A DNA stretch of 40,295 bases, from the NCBI GenBank assembly GCA_001970955.1, contig MPUH01000683.1:1-40295 (forward strand). Reading direction: 5' to 3'. Source of the stretch: Stentor coeruleus. Its lineage: Eukaryota; Ciliophora; Heterotrichea; Heterotrichida; Stentoridae. A program made the position numbers and the translations under genes. Positions 20,201 through 26,939 of this stretch are shown here, in pieces; position 1 is the first letter of the stretch; each line of letters begins with the position of its first letter. The notes below the pieces were generated by a model. The model saw only the letters and a program-made list of their open reading frames with translations, ran no database searches and was not told the origin of the DNA.

Positions 20201-20483
20201 TTAGAACAAAGCATAATGGGACGATGGTTGCCCAAGATGAAGTGGGTGACAAGTTAAAAGGCAAAACTTGTAAAATTGAAACAATCAGAAACCAAATATT
20301 TGCAAGTCTTTTGAATTGTTCAATAATATTTTTAGGTAGAATATTCAAAATATTGTATTTTGTAGATGATATATGATTACTAGGGAACAAACTATTGTCA
20401 GACATTCCACGATTTATTAGTATTTCCCTGTATTCACACAAGTCAAATTTCTTTTCAACCATATTTTTATGGAACCAACTCAT
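14265..20483 (-). CDS. P4-ATPase / guanylyl cyclase fusion
   Basis: This 2,072-aa membrane enzyme has the layout known for Paramecium, Tetrahymena and apicomplexan guanylyl cyclases. The N-terminal flippase-like half has DGET near 176, phosphorylated Asp402 in SDKTGTLTENQ, MLTGDKQE near 668 and GDGANDVPMIQ near 820, all intact. Two six-helix sets and two cyclase domains follow (about 1380-1565 and 1870-2035). The first cyclase holds the purine and transition-state residues (Glu1431, Ser1508, Asn1515, Arg1519), but Lys1435 replaces one metal Asp. The second holds both metal Asp (1883, 1927) but lacks Asn/Arg (Glu2006, Lys2010). Together they form one active site in the swapped order; Glu rather than Lys indicates GTP. 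The start may be Met1 (20483) or the ATGG at 20462. Its product would feed the nearby PKG. Confidence 0.96.
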   Translation of the reverse strand: MSWFHKNMVEKKFDLCEYREILINRGMSDNSLFPSNHISSTKYNILNILPKNIIEQFKRLANIWFLIVSILQVLPFNLSPTSSWATIVPLCFVLITTLAKDAYQDLKRYKNDKEINNRPARIWNDKNEDFQQIKWKEISVGNILVLEEDEQVPADVVIFATTYPDKACFVETSNLDGETNLKVRHALDATADIFDGGVPGSMKMIHLLDEGVVKTENPNTHLSSFIGSLKLKSHPKNISIDNSNVILRGSMIKNTKAVLAFVVYTGSETKYALNQKKPSFKHSCLEQRVNKYLYVVFGFMLAMAVICTTISVVRAYKNPTEYKIYSDQDPQNEFVSFFTFVILFNNLVPISLYVSMDIVRLFQSKFIQWDLNLYSSKTGTPAQVSSIELNENLGQIEFIFSDKTGTLTENQMKLKKCWINGKTYSKPEYAESEINKENRKFCDPAIISDLNSGSNPVIPDFLEVISLCHTVIAHKDETLKFQASSPDEEALVLAAHCLGYSFISNFAGVCTLEIKGIMHNYRIIGLHQFTSERKRMSIVLETLDSQRNAFGILLCKGADNVLLNRVNGNVEEIEEFNCVLNYFASEGLRVLIIARKELTKDQLTDYKKKYEKAKNAMSDRDKRLEEVAEEFETNLQVVGITGIEDKIQEEVPETITKFLAAGIKVWMLTGDKQETAINIGYRCKLMNFETKLIKLNINSVESAKAILKTTLNQYLKSNNISENNDVINLFKSDSQRANNSNDKKEKEFISLLNDLNIALIVDGQSLLYVLSDIEAMKYFLMLGCCSITVICCRVSPSQKAKVVKLVKEHLAFKPITLSIGDGANDVPMIQKAHVGVGIIGQEGLQAVNNSDYAISKFKYLYPLLFTHGRWNYSRISRLILYSFYKNFLLVLPMFYFAFLSMFSGTALYDSWLLMSYNIFFTAVPIIILAITDKDLPRETVLSIPILYSSGIHSKLFNAKTMMQWIFLAVVESLLIFTIVVVGNTGIEQGGYNESFILTGTSTFLIVVLTATVTVFLLMKEWTLGFILITVSCPIFAIAYIALYDYTEIPTEALSGNFINIFSRAQLSSAIWLVPFTNFAISFTKVFLLKVLLKKSSDKYKIAPATHDNFPESNKIFYKIYNYANNFSSIFINKNKKLSEKNSNQNSDFSMGAFSLKFHNTATEKLYMAYSGEKSLKFSKVMLIIIFVSNLIWTIYDLASNYNSPFIFALRILSVCFTLFMVIFIYTPFFLRHYDIIITLAIILSLLIKAIVEFISTNDDSISTAVSPVLVFVVFSVSTYKIIFIWAGFLLVYLIRTIVIYSTFLSDLDLTIITIDYTTLLLSISIISAYVGYTIEFSKRKSFVLLKKLESEYQKGQKILGNLLPNLVKDRVSHGIRYIAEQQFDVSVLFCDICDFDKICSEHSPQELIDLLDKFFSILDNLCIKHGVTKIETVNKTYMVCGGLKSSEVLNEEQQSKSPAVRVVELALDILKKMGPVYLKNNRKFSVKIGINTGDAIAGVVGSHKPQFSLVGDTINIASRMCSTITKPDTIRISESTYDQVRYEEWSFELDSITYKGIEGYTDTYFVSKKQSKIRIPRRMTIFDKKGFPIKNSSSQITPAEIDFSTVPLIPDKRRPSKLLRSATSFSIEKLNSEKSDLEDKKRISLASNTFKDKTKQREFVLHVLKTNFHNYRKGLVLTCATYLINSCTTFAYISFHPIARFQTLQICFRVCVLTGLILFTFFFQKIYKKPYYFLIRTSMCALCLFSSIINMYKVYPMSNCAILELMYNNIIMNHIGGMFSKRVLIMSVVSIVVWTLFNLYNYNSQFVENTIFLISFIIFNLSASYMKEYHAKNIFELQHQAQNEISNTEKLLKQMMPKPVYRNLEKGITTTDQYYDVSIIYADICGFTAMSKQKTPMQVVGMLSKLFTQFDELCVKHDVYKVHTIGDCYVILSFGDWEGGSRDPVKECVNMVNMAIDMIKTIKKFNLTENIENKLEMRVGIHTGNVIAGITGLNIVRYDIYGPDVEIANKMESRGAPGKINISEDTRNLLTKADPMRFEYIHNTSIEHSPTKRTLNSYFLQALNRQDTWSED
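20463..20468. promoter_or_regulatory. Head-to-head start codons of guanylyl cyclase and Rab
   Basis: With the cyclase ATGG at 20462 the two divergent starts are 6 bp apart (ATTTTT). With the cyclase Met at 20483 the coding regions overlap by 15 bp. Either way, each gene's promoter must lie inside the other's coding sequence or be almost absent. The Rab start cannot move downstream because its P-loop begins about 10 codons in. Confidence 0.55.
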
Positions 20484-21050
20484 AAAGTCATTGCACTTGG
20501 CATGTACGGAGTGGGTAAGACTTGTATACTACTTAGGGCAACTGAAGAGAATTTCACTTTCCCTAAGTCGTATAGCTGCACAATAGGAGTGGATTTTAAG
20601 ACAAAAATGCATTCTTATGACGGACAAACTGTAAAACTCATGATATGGGACACAGCAGGGCAAGAAAGGTTTCATCATATAAACAGATATTATTATAATG
20701 GGTGTCATGCTGTAATGCTCGTTTATGATATCACAAATCCTGATAGTTTAGAAAAAGTTAGTCTCTTTCATGATGACTTTATAAAAAACAGTGATGGAAC
20801 TGCAGTTTTTGTCCTTGTTGGCAATAAACTAGATTCAAATGATCGAAGAGTATCAAAAGATCAAGGCGAAAACTTGGCTAATAAACTTAAAATTCCGTTT
20901 ATTGAGTGTTCAGCTTATACTGGGGAAAACATTGAAGAAATTTTTGATCTTATCATGGGTGAGATTAAATATAGAGAAATTGAGCCAGCAAAAGAAAAAA
21001 ATATATTAGTAGTGAAAGCTGTACATAAGCAAAAAAAGTGTTGCGATTAA
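20469..21050 (+). CDS. Rab-family small GTPase
   Basis: This 193-aa GTPase would control vesicle transport. G1 is GMYGVGKT near residue 11, switch I has SCTIGVDFKTK, G3 is WDTAGQERF, G4 is NKLD and G5 is ECSAY. The WDTAGQERF and IGVDFK signatures are Rab-type. The C-terminus is KKCCD, with two adjacent Cys for geranylgeranylation followed by a single acidic residue, which is less usual than CC, CXC or CCXX. I cannot place it in a numbered Rab subfamily from sequence alone. The start is fixed by the ATGG and the short distance to the P-loop. It is divergent with the guanylyl cyclase, and its stop is 13 nt from the convergent 53-aa gene. Confidence 0.93.
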   Translation: MEPTHKVIALGMYGVGKTCILLRATEENFTFPKSYSCTIGVDFKTKMHSYDGQTVKLMIWDTAGQERFHHINRYYYNGCHAVMLVYDITNPDSLEKVSLFHDDFIKNSDGTAVFVLVGNKLDSNDRRVSKDQGENLANKLKIPFIECSAYTGENIEEIFDLIMGEIKYREIEPAKEKNILVVKAVHKQKKCCD

Positions 21051-21063
21051 GTTAATTAAATTT

Positions 21064-21225
21064 TTATTGTGATCTTGGAAGATTTCTTTCAGGAATTTCT
21101 ACTGCGAATGGAATCTCAACATTAAGCGCTTTTAATTCTCTTAATAAATTCATTATAACTTCTATATTCCCATCGTCGAAAGCTTTTTGCAGTTGGACCC
21201 GATATTGTTCAAGTTCATTTTCCAT
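21064..21225 (-). CDS. 53-aa helical protein, weakly TFIIS N-terminus-like
   Basis: This is a short frame starting at ATGG, directly after TTTTAATATAAA, the same context as PKG. It begins MENELEQYRVQLQKAFDDGN and contains NLLRELKALNVEIPF. The pattern (acidic start, amphipathic helix, LLxELKxL) resembles the first half of the TFIIS/LW four-helix domain (TCEA1 family), but the chain is too short for a full domain. The likeness is weak and function is not assigned. Support comes from the strong start context, balanced codons and exact fit between the Rab stop (13 nt away) and the MORN gene. Confidence 0.62.
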   Translation of the reverse strand: MENELEQYRVQLQKAFDDGNIEVIMNLLRELKALNVEIPFAVEIPERNLPRSQ

Positions 21226-21276
21226 TTTATATTAAAATATATATAGTAAAAATCCTACATTTTATTAACTATTTAT

Positions 21277-22431
21277 TTAAGAGTTAGAACTACTTAACCA
21301 GCGCTTTCTCTCTCCATTTTCCCATTCGCCTCTACCTCTTCTAAGTCTTCCTTTACCCTTATCAAAAAAGGTATAAATTCCTTCACCATGCTGATTTCCA
21401 TTCTTCCAACTACCTTCATAGCATCGTTTATCCGGCCATGTCATCACTCCTTTACCATGTTTTTCACCAAACTTGTATCTTCCAGAATATTTTTTACCAT
21501 TCTTCCAAATGAAAGTGCCTTTTCCATGCATCATTCCATCTTTCCATGAACCTTTATAAGTGTTCCCATTATTCCATGCTATCTCACCATACCCATTGAA
21601 ATCATCATTATAGAATTCTCCGGTATATTTCCCATCTAGCATGAAAAGTACACCATCACCTTCTTTATGCCCCATATTGTAAGTCCCTTCATATTTGATG
21701 CCATTAGGCCAAGTTTCCATTCCTTTACCATGGATTACAATAGATTCACCTCCTAATGTAGTTTCTCCACCTTCTTGTGATATAAACAAACCTTGATAAA
21801 CAACTCTTTCACGATTCATAAACCTGCCAAGTCCACTTACCTTCCCGTTAAGAAAATATCCAACAAATGTAGATTCGTCAGGACGAACTTGAATTCCACG
21901 ACCATGAGGTACACAATCTTTGTTGAATTCTCCTCTATAAAAAGTGTCATCAGGCATTTGAAATACTGGACCAGCAGGGTAGACAACACCTTCAATCAGT
22001 ATAGACATGTCAAAATTCTCACCTCCACCAACCATTAGGATATCTTTAATATCGATTTTCTTGCTTTCTTCTACGTCTAATACTCGATATAAGCTCTCTG
22101 GGCCTTTTTTAGATAAAGATATTCTGCTAACACTATTTGGCAATGAAAGATGTGGCATAGAAATCTCGGCTTTATCTAAATTATCATTTCCAGGCGTTGG
22201 TGTCACGCTTTCAGATTTTCTTGTTGCAATAGTAGCCATTTTAAACTCCATAACATCTGCTTCTTTGATAGTGACATAAGCATTCTCACCTAAATTGCAA
22301 TTTTCTGATTCGGCTAATGCTTTGGGATTCATAAACATAACTTCTTCTGAATAAACTGGGTCTTCATGGCATTTCACCTCTTCATTAGTTGATTGAAATC
22401 TATTTTTGCAACAGTTAGCTCCTGCACCCAT
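21277..22431 (-). CDS. MORN-repeat protein, predicted N-acylated
   Basis: This 384-aa protein starts MGAGANCC, a likely myristoylation (Gly2) and palmitoylation (Cys7/Cys8) signal. Residues 1-150 are of low conservation and Ser/Glu-rich. From about residue 155 to 365 there are some eight MORN repeats of the type YEGTYNMGHKEGDGV, YKGSWKDGMMHGKGTF and YSGRYKFGEKHGKGVM. MORN arrays act as membrane-cortex linkers or scaffolds and are common in ciliate and apicomplexan cortex. A C-terminal stretch is basic (GRLRRGRG). Membrane-cortex attachment is inferred. TTATATAGATAATATGGG is the start context. It is followed on the same strand by the 53-aa gene, 51 nt from stop to start. Confidence 0.88.
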   Translation of the reverse strand: MGAGANCCKNRFQSTNEEVKCHEDPVYSEEVMFMNPKALAESENCNLGENAYVTIKEADVMEFKMATIATRKSESVTPTPGNDNLDKAEISMPHLSLPNSVSRISLSKKGPESLYRVLDVEESKKIDIKDILMVGGGENFDMSILIEGVVYPAGPVFQMPDDTFYRGEFNKDCVPHGRGIQVRPDESTFVGYFLNGKVSGLGRFMNRERVVYQGLFISQEGGETTLGGESIVIHGKGMETWPNGIKYEGTYNMGHKEGDGVLFMLDGKYTGEFYNDDFNGYGEIAWNNGNTYKGSWKDGMMHGKGTFIWKNGKKYSGRYKFGEKHGKGVMTWPDKRCYEGSWKNGNQHGEGIYTFFDKGKGRLRRGRGEWENGERKRWLSSSNS

Positions 22432-22574
22432 ATTATCTATATAAACATATTGTCATAATGGTCATTATTATTAGCAAGCATCTTGATATAAAATAGCTTA
22501 AAAATAATGGTCAGTCATTCTCTTAAAATTTATAAGTTTTAACGTATTAAAATTTATAAGAAAATGCATTGTTT

Positions 22575-23990
22575 TTATTTGCGTCTGTACCTTTTGTCAT
22601 TCTCTTCATTAAGTTTCCTTAATGATTTATATCTTATTTCATCAATTGTCATCTCAAAGCCCACATCATCTTCATCATCTTTATCCACAATCAAAGGTGT
22701 GTCAATGTCTATCTTTTTAATATTTTCAGTGTTAGCTTTGATGTTTTTTAATTTTTTATCACTAATCCTTTCATCTAATTTCTTTTCGACTCCAGCAAAG
22801 AGGCTGATAAGATTTTTTTCATCTATTTCTTCACATTCAATATTTAAGAGGTCACATAGAACTCTTACTCCTTCAACAAGCGAATTGAGAGTTTTTTTTA
22901 CTCTTTCACTAGCTCTGTTAAATTCTTCACTTTTTATTGTTAACTTTTCTAATTTAAGTTGATATTCTTTAATCAAGTTTTTCCTTTCAATATCATTATC
23001 TGTATCAGGGACTTTATGCTTGTCTATCTTACTTCTAATCTCTGCAATCTGTAAATCAAGTTGTTCCATTTCACCACTTAGTTCATTTACATGATTAAAC
23101 AAGCTGAAATTTTGCATTTCTGAGTCTAAATAGACCTTGACAATCTCATCTAAACTTTTTAAATTTGTTTTCTCTGTGAGCATTTTAAGCTCTTCTTCAT
23201 ATTGTTTAAGTTTTTCATTCTGTCCATCAATTAAAATCTTGCCTTGTGTGGTGCCTCTAACCTCAACTTCACATTCAATTGAATTCAACCCTTCATCTTC
23301 TTCAAACACTTGTGTAGTTTCTTTAAGAAAATCCTTTGATGTCGTATCTCTGATTATATGTTTTTCTAGTGTCCTCCATTCACTTTCAAACTCTTCATTT
23401 TCCTTTACTGCCTCTTGTTTCAGCTCACCTAGTTTCTTTTTAGTTTCTTCACGTTCTTTGATTGCTTGGTTGCTTGCATCAACTATGAATTTCATTTCTT
23501 CTTGCTTTTTTGCTAATTCACTTTCAAGTTGTTTACACATGTTAGAATAAATCATCCGTTCTTTACGGATTTTGTTGATTTTTTCTATAAGACCTTTGTT
23601 GATTGCTAGAATTCCATTGAGCTTTTGAAGACCCTTGTCAATTTTGTTTTCTATGCCTTTAACTTTTCGGTTGAAAGAATCGGTATTAGATTTGTTTTTC
23701 GCAGTTATTTCTACACTCTGCTTACGCTTTAAGTCAATTTCTTTAGATAATGCTTCATGCTGTAGTTTAAATTCTTCTATTTTTTTCTTTTCACTTAATA
23801 TTTTCCTAGAAAAAGTGTCAGATTGATCTTGGAGGCGATAAATATCACTGTTAATCATCATTGTGGTAGGCTCACTTGTGCTGAAGTCAATTTGCGTTTT
23901 TATCATGAAAGCTTCTTGTTTAAGCATATCCAGACGGGCCTTACGACTTGAAGAATTCGAAGTTTCTGATATTCTGTTTTGCCCAAGCAT
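22575..23990 (-). CDS. Outer dynein arm docking complex coiled-coil protein (CCDC114/CCDC63/ODA1 type)
   Basis: This 471-aa, almost wholly coiled-coil protein belongs to the family that forms the docking complex holding outer dynein arms on ciliary doublets. Diagnostic stretches are RKERMIYSNMCKQLESEL near residue 140, the following DASNQAIKEREE helix, and EMQNFSLFNHVNELSGEM near 290, which corresponds to the NFALFNYVNEL signature of CCDC63, CCDC114 and ODA1. The tail is acidic, then basic (RYRRK). Which paralogue it is cannot be decided here. It would act in cilia. The start is not ATGG but is the only early Met. It is followed, 143 nt after its stop, by the MORN gene start on the same strand. 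Confidence 0.8.
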   Translation of the reverse strand: MLGQNRISETSNSSSRKARLDMLKQEAFMIKTQIDFSTSEPTTMMINSDIYRLQDQSDTFSRKILSEKKKIEEFKLQHEALSKEIDLKRKQSVEITAKNKSNTDSFNRKVKGIENKIDKGLQKLNGILAINKGLIEKINKIRKERMIYSNMCKQLESELAKKQEEMKFIVDASNQAIKEREETKKKLGELKQEAVKENEEFESEWRTLEKHIIRDTTSKDFLKETTQVFEEDEGLNSIECEVEVRGTTQGKILIDGQNEKLKQYEEELKMLTEKTNLKSLDEIVKVYLDSEMQNFSLFNHVNELSGEMEQLDLQIAEIRSKIDKHKVPDTDNDIERKNLIKEYQLKLEKLTIKSEEFNRASERVKKTLNSLVEGVRVLCDLLNIECEEIDEKNLISLFAGVEKKLDERISDKKLKNIKANTENIKKIDIDTPLIVDKDDEDDVGFEMTIDEIRYKSLRKLNEENDKRYRRK

Positions 23991-24623
23991 CTAATGAAAT
24001 TTATTAAAGTTTTAAATCTTGATAAAATATTAAATATGCTAAAATTATACAAAGAAATAATTTTTCTTTGTTAGTTTAAAAACAAGACTTTTTGATTTTT
24101 AAAAAACGAAAATTTATAAAATTAGATAATATATGATGCTATTTTTTATTTGCGCGACTTTTAGGTGTGCAAATTTTGTATTTTTTGGCATTTACTTATC
24201 TTATCTAATGAAAATATTCAAACTAAACCAGCTTAAGATATTTTTTTAAGGATATTTTATGTATTATTTTTCAAGTATTCTTAAAACCTTCATCTTACTT
24301 CTGCTGAGATATTATGTTTTTTAAGAAAATCTAACATGAATTTCTTGAATTTTTAGTATGTTCTGCACATACTACTAACAAAAGCTTTCTTTAGGACTTT
24401 ATATTTATGATATCTGCTCTGTAAAAACCCTGTGCATTTTTAACATTTTCAAGCTTTAAAAAGAGATTTTATCTAAGTTCATACACTTAAACAAGTAATA
24501 ATTCATAACATAGCATACATATACAATAGATCATTCATTGAGAGCGTATTAAAGATAGACTAACTTCACTTTGAGTTCCATTTAAAAAAATTCTTATCTA
24601 ATAACGCGTATTGTGTACTCGTA
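23991..24623. other. AT-rich intergenic region, nothing recognised
   Basis: About 630 bp between the docking-complex gene start and the stop of the next minus-strand gene. Homopolymer runs are frequent and no open frame longer than about 25 codons looks coding. It should hold the promoter of the docking gene, but no box near that start is clear. Confidence 0.5.
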
Positions 24624-25034
24624 TTACTTAGGCTTACACAAATCTACCCAATCAGTATATTTAAGTACACCTTCACCTATAACTTCATCTAGCATTGGGA
24701 AATCTAAAATTTTTTCATAAGCTAATGAGCATCCTTGTTTTAATACCCAATAAGCAGAAAAAAATTTGATTGCCCATCTACTGAAGAATTTAAAAGAGCT
24801 TATTGGGTAAATCATATCTACGCCGATAAATACTATACAAGAAAATAAAGCTGGAATCTTTGTATAGTACCAAAATACACTTTTACTATATCGTATGTAA
24901 TCCTTTTCCAATTCAGATAAAGATTGATCACCCGTAGCTACTTTTATATGGAGAAACTGACTTACGTTGTAAATATCACGAAGTTCAGGTTCTGTGTAAG
25001 GGCCTGTTGTTTTATACCTATACCTCCTTAGCAT
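24624..25034 (-). CDS. Small membrane protein of unknown function
   Basis: This is a 136-aa protein. Residues 1-50 are polar (MLRRYRYKTTGPYTEPELRD). A hydrophobic segment near 54-78 (IPALFSCIVFIGVDMIYPI) is a likely transmembrane helix, and a second amphipathic or membrane stretch lies near 82-105 (WAIKFFSAYWVLKQG). The C-terminal 30 residues are soluble and acidic. No family is recognised. The protein size and the two hydrophobic stretches would fit a small organelle membrane subunit, for example mitochondrial, but there is no direct evidence. AATTATATGC is the start context. It is divergent with the IQ gene. Confidence 0.65.
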   Translation of the reverse strand: MLRRYRYKTTGPYTEPELRDIYNVSQFLHIKVATGDQSLSELEKDYIRYSKSVFWYYTKIPALFSCIVFIGVDMIYPISSFKFFSRWAIKFFSAYWVLKQGCSLAYEKILDFPMLDEVIGEGVLKYTDWVDLCKPK

Positions 25035-25222
25035 ATAATTTATTAATCACTCAAAGAAATTTAATATTTTTTGTAGTAAATAATGATAACTCTTATCATG
25101 TATAAAGTATATAAATTCCCTTTTCGATTTGTAAAATTGATATTTCACATTCTATTAAACAACAAAAATTTTATTTGAAAATTGTGGTATTTTACTTTTA
25201 AGAATAATTTAGGTAATAATAT

Positions 25223-25738
25223 ATGTGGAAAAAACAGAATCCATCAAGAAGGATTAAAGCTAGTGTGGTCAAAAGGCTTCTTAATCCTCGTATACCAGTT
25301 GCTAAAAAGCTTGATTTACCATCAATCAATAAAATTCATGTTTCAACTTATTCGAAAAATCCTTACATTCAAGAAAGAAGTAATCTTCCACAAAGTGCTA
25401 TAACTAAAGTTATCAAAGTGCAGGCACTTTCAAGGAGATTTCTAGTACGTTTGAGATTTTTAAAATATGTGAAAGGGTTTCATGCTGCCTTAATAATTCA
25501 ATCAGCCTGGCGTGGATACTCAATAAGAAAATTACTTGGTTTTTATAAACGTAAAAAGTGCCCTGATTGCAATAGAATCCTTAATATGCTTTTACCTGAT
25601 TTAAGAAGTCTGCGTCTTGAGCTTCATGATATTTCACAAAAGCATGAAGAACTTGCTGTGATAGTCTCTAGATATGAACAAGCTTTTCGCTATCTCTTTG
25701 ATCAAGTATCTAAGTTACAGAAAGGTAATAAAGAGTAA
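25223..25738 (+). CDS. IQ-motif protein with C-terminal coiled coil
   Basis: This is a 171-aa basic protein. Two IQ motifs lie near 62-82 (VIKVQALSRRFLVRLRF) and 88-108 (AALIIQSAWRGYSIRK), the second a near-consensus IQxxxRGxxxR site for calmodulin or centrin. A CPDCN pair follows, then a helical segment (LLPDLRSLRLELHDISQ and beyond) predicted to coil. It probably binds calmodulin or centrin on the cytoskeleton or basal bodies; this role is inferred from the motifs. The start is ATG 25223 after AATAATAT. Another frame in the same region has no such motifs. Confidence 0.82.
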   Translation: MWKKQNPSRRIKASVVKRLLNPRIPVAKKLDLPSINKIHVSTYSKNPYIQERSNLPQSAITKVIKVQALSRRFLVRLRFLKYVKGFHAALIIQSAWRGYSIRKLLGFYKRKKCPDCNRILNMLLPDLRSLRLELHDISQKHEELAVIVSRYEQAFRYLFDQVSKLQKGNKE

Positions 25739-26939
25739 AAATAAACCAATAATTTTTGTCTATTATTTTAATTTTTGTGCTATAAGATCCAAGCAGTAAA
25801 ATTGCATAAAGTTCAAACCATTACAGTCAATAAAATAAAGATTCACAAACTTATTTTACTTTAAGTTTTTGAAATTAAAATATCTAAAATTAACTTTAAA
25901 GTAACCATATTACATTCATTTTTATAGAATCTTGACATAGAGAGTCGATCAAAATATTGGTGATCATTTGTGAATTTCCGAAGTGCAAAAAATTATAAAA
26001 TTCCGTCTTAAAGTCATGCAATTTATTATTTATTAATTTAATCATATTTCAATAGTTTAAATTGCTTCAATTTTGATTTTAATTGTATTAATTTTTGTTT
26101 CAATTGAATTTATTTTATTATGTCCTGCAAACTACTGTCTATTATCGAAATTTTAAAGAAATTGAATCAGTGATTCTTCTGGTAAACTAAAAACTTCGAA
26201 TCAAATTTATAAAATAGTAGATAAACCATAGATGAAGGTTAATAAGAAATATAATTAAATTATCCAAGTAATAATCTAAGATCACTATTTTTTTACTAGT
26301 ACTAGGATTTTTAACTACAGCTGATTTTTATTACATATAAGCCAAATTAACTACTCAAGTTTTGATATCACTGCAAGTCTTGTGGGTATATTAGAATTTA
26401 AGATGAAAAAAGTTAACTATAATAAATGGAGTGTGAAAGGTAGAGATGATAATATAGATAGAATAAACAGATAATTTATACTCAAATAGTTCTAATTCAC
26501 TAAGAATTTCTCATTTTTATGCAATTCTTTATATTATCTTACGATTTTTTTTGCAAATTGAATCTTTAGGCGTAACTTAGTCAATATTTTATATAAATAA
26601 TTTAGCCTTATATAAGCATAACCAATTTTTTGCAAGAGACTAATTTAACTTATCCAGACCATAGCATGCAGCTTGACTGAAAAATTAGCCAAATAAGTTT
26701 TTATACTGTAAAACTAAATAAAAACTTGGCCTTCAATCTCCATAAAATTCATTTTATTTAACCCGATTATAATTAGTTCCTATTGAATATAAGAAATAGA
26801 ATAAAATAAACTCTAGATCTAATTTCCCAATTTTCTGAAAATTTCTAGGAGTAGCTTAGCTTATCTATATGCAAAGTATTAACCAATAATAACATTATAT
26901 TTCTCTCTAGAATGTTCGGCAGTTTCTAAGTACTTATAA
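25739..26939. other. 1.2-kb AT-rich intergenic region
   Basis: This is the largest clear gene-free space inside the chromosome, upstream of the EMAP gene. A TATAAA box directly abuts the EMAP ATGGG. A 23-codon frame at 26403-26474 (plus) has gene-like codons but no recognisable family and is not called. No repeat, RNA gene or other signal was recognised. Confidence 0.5.

Noticed and set aside
26403..26474. 23-codon frame with a faint Myb-like KWSVK pattern
   Set aside because: Too short to separate from chance, and no continuation was found.
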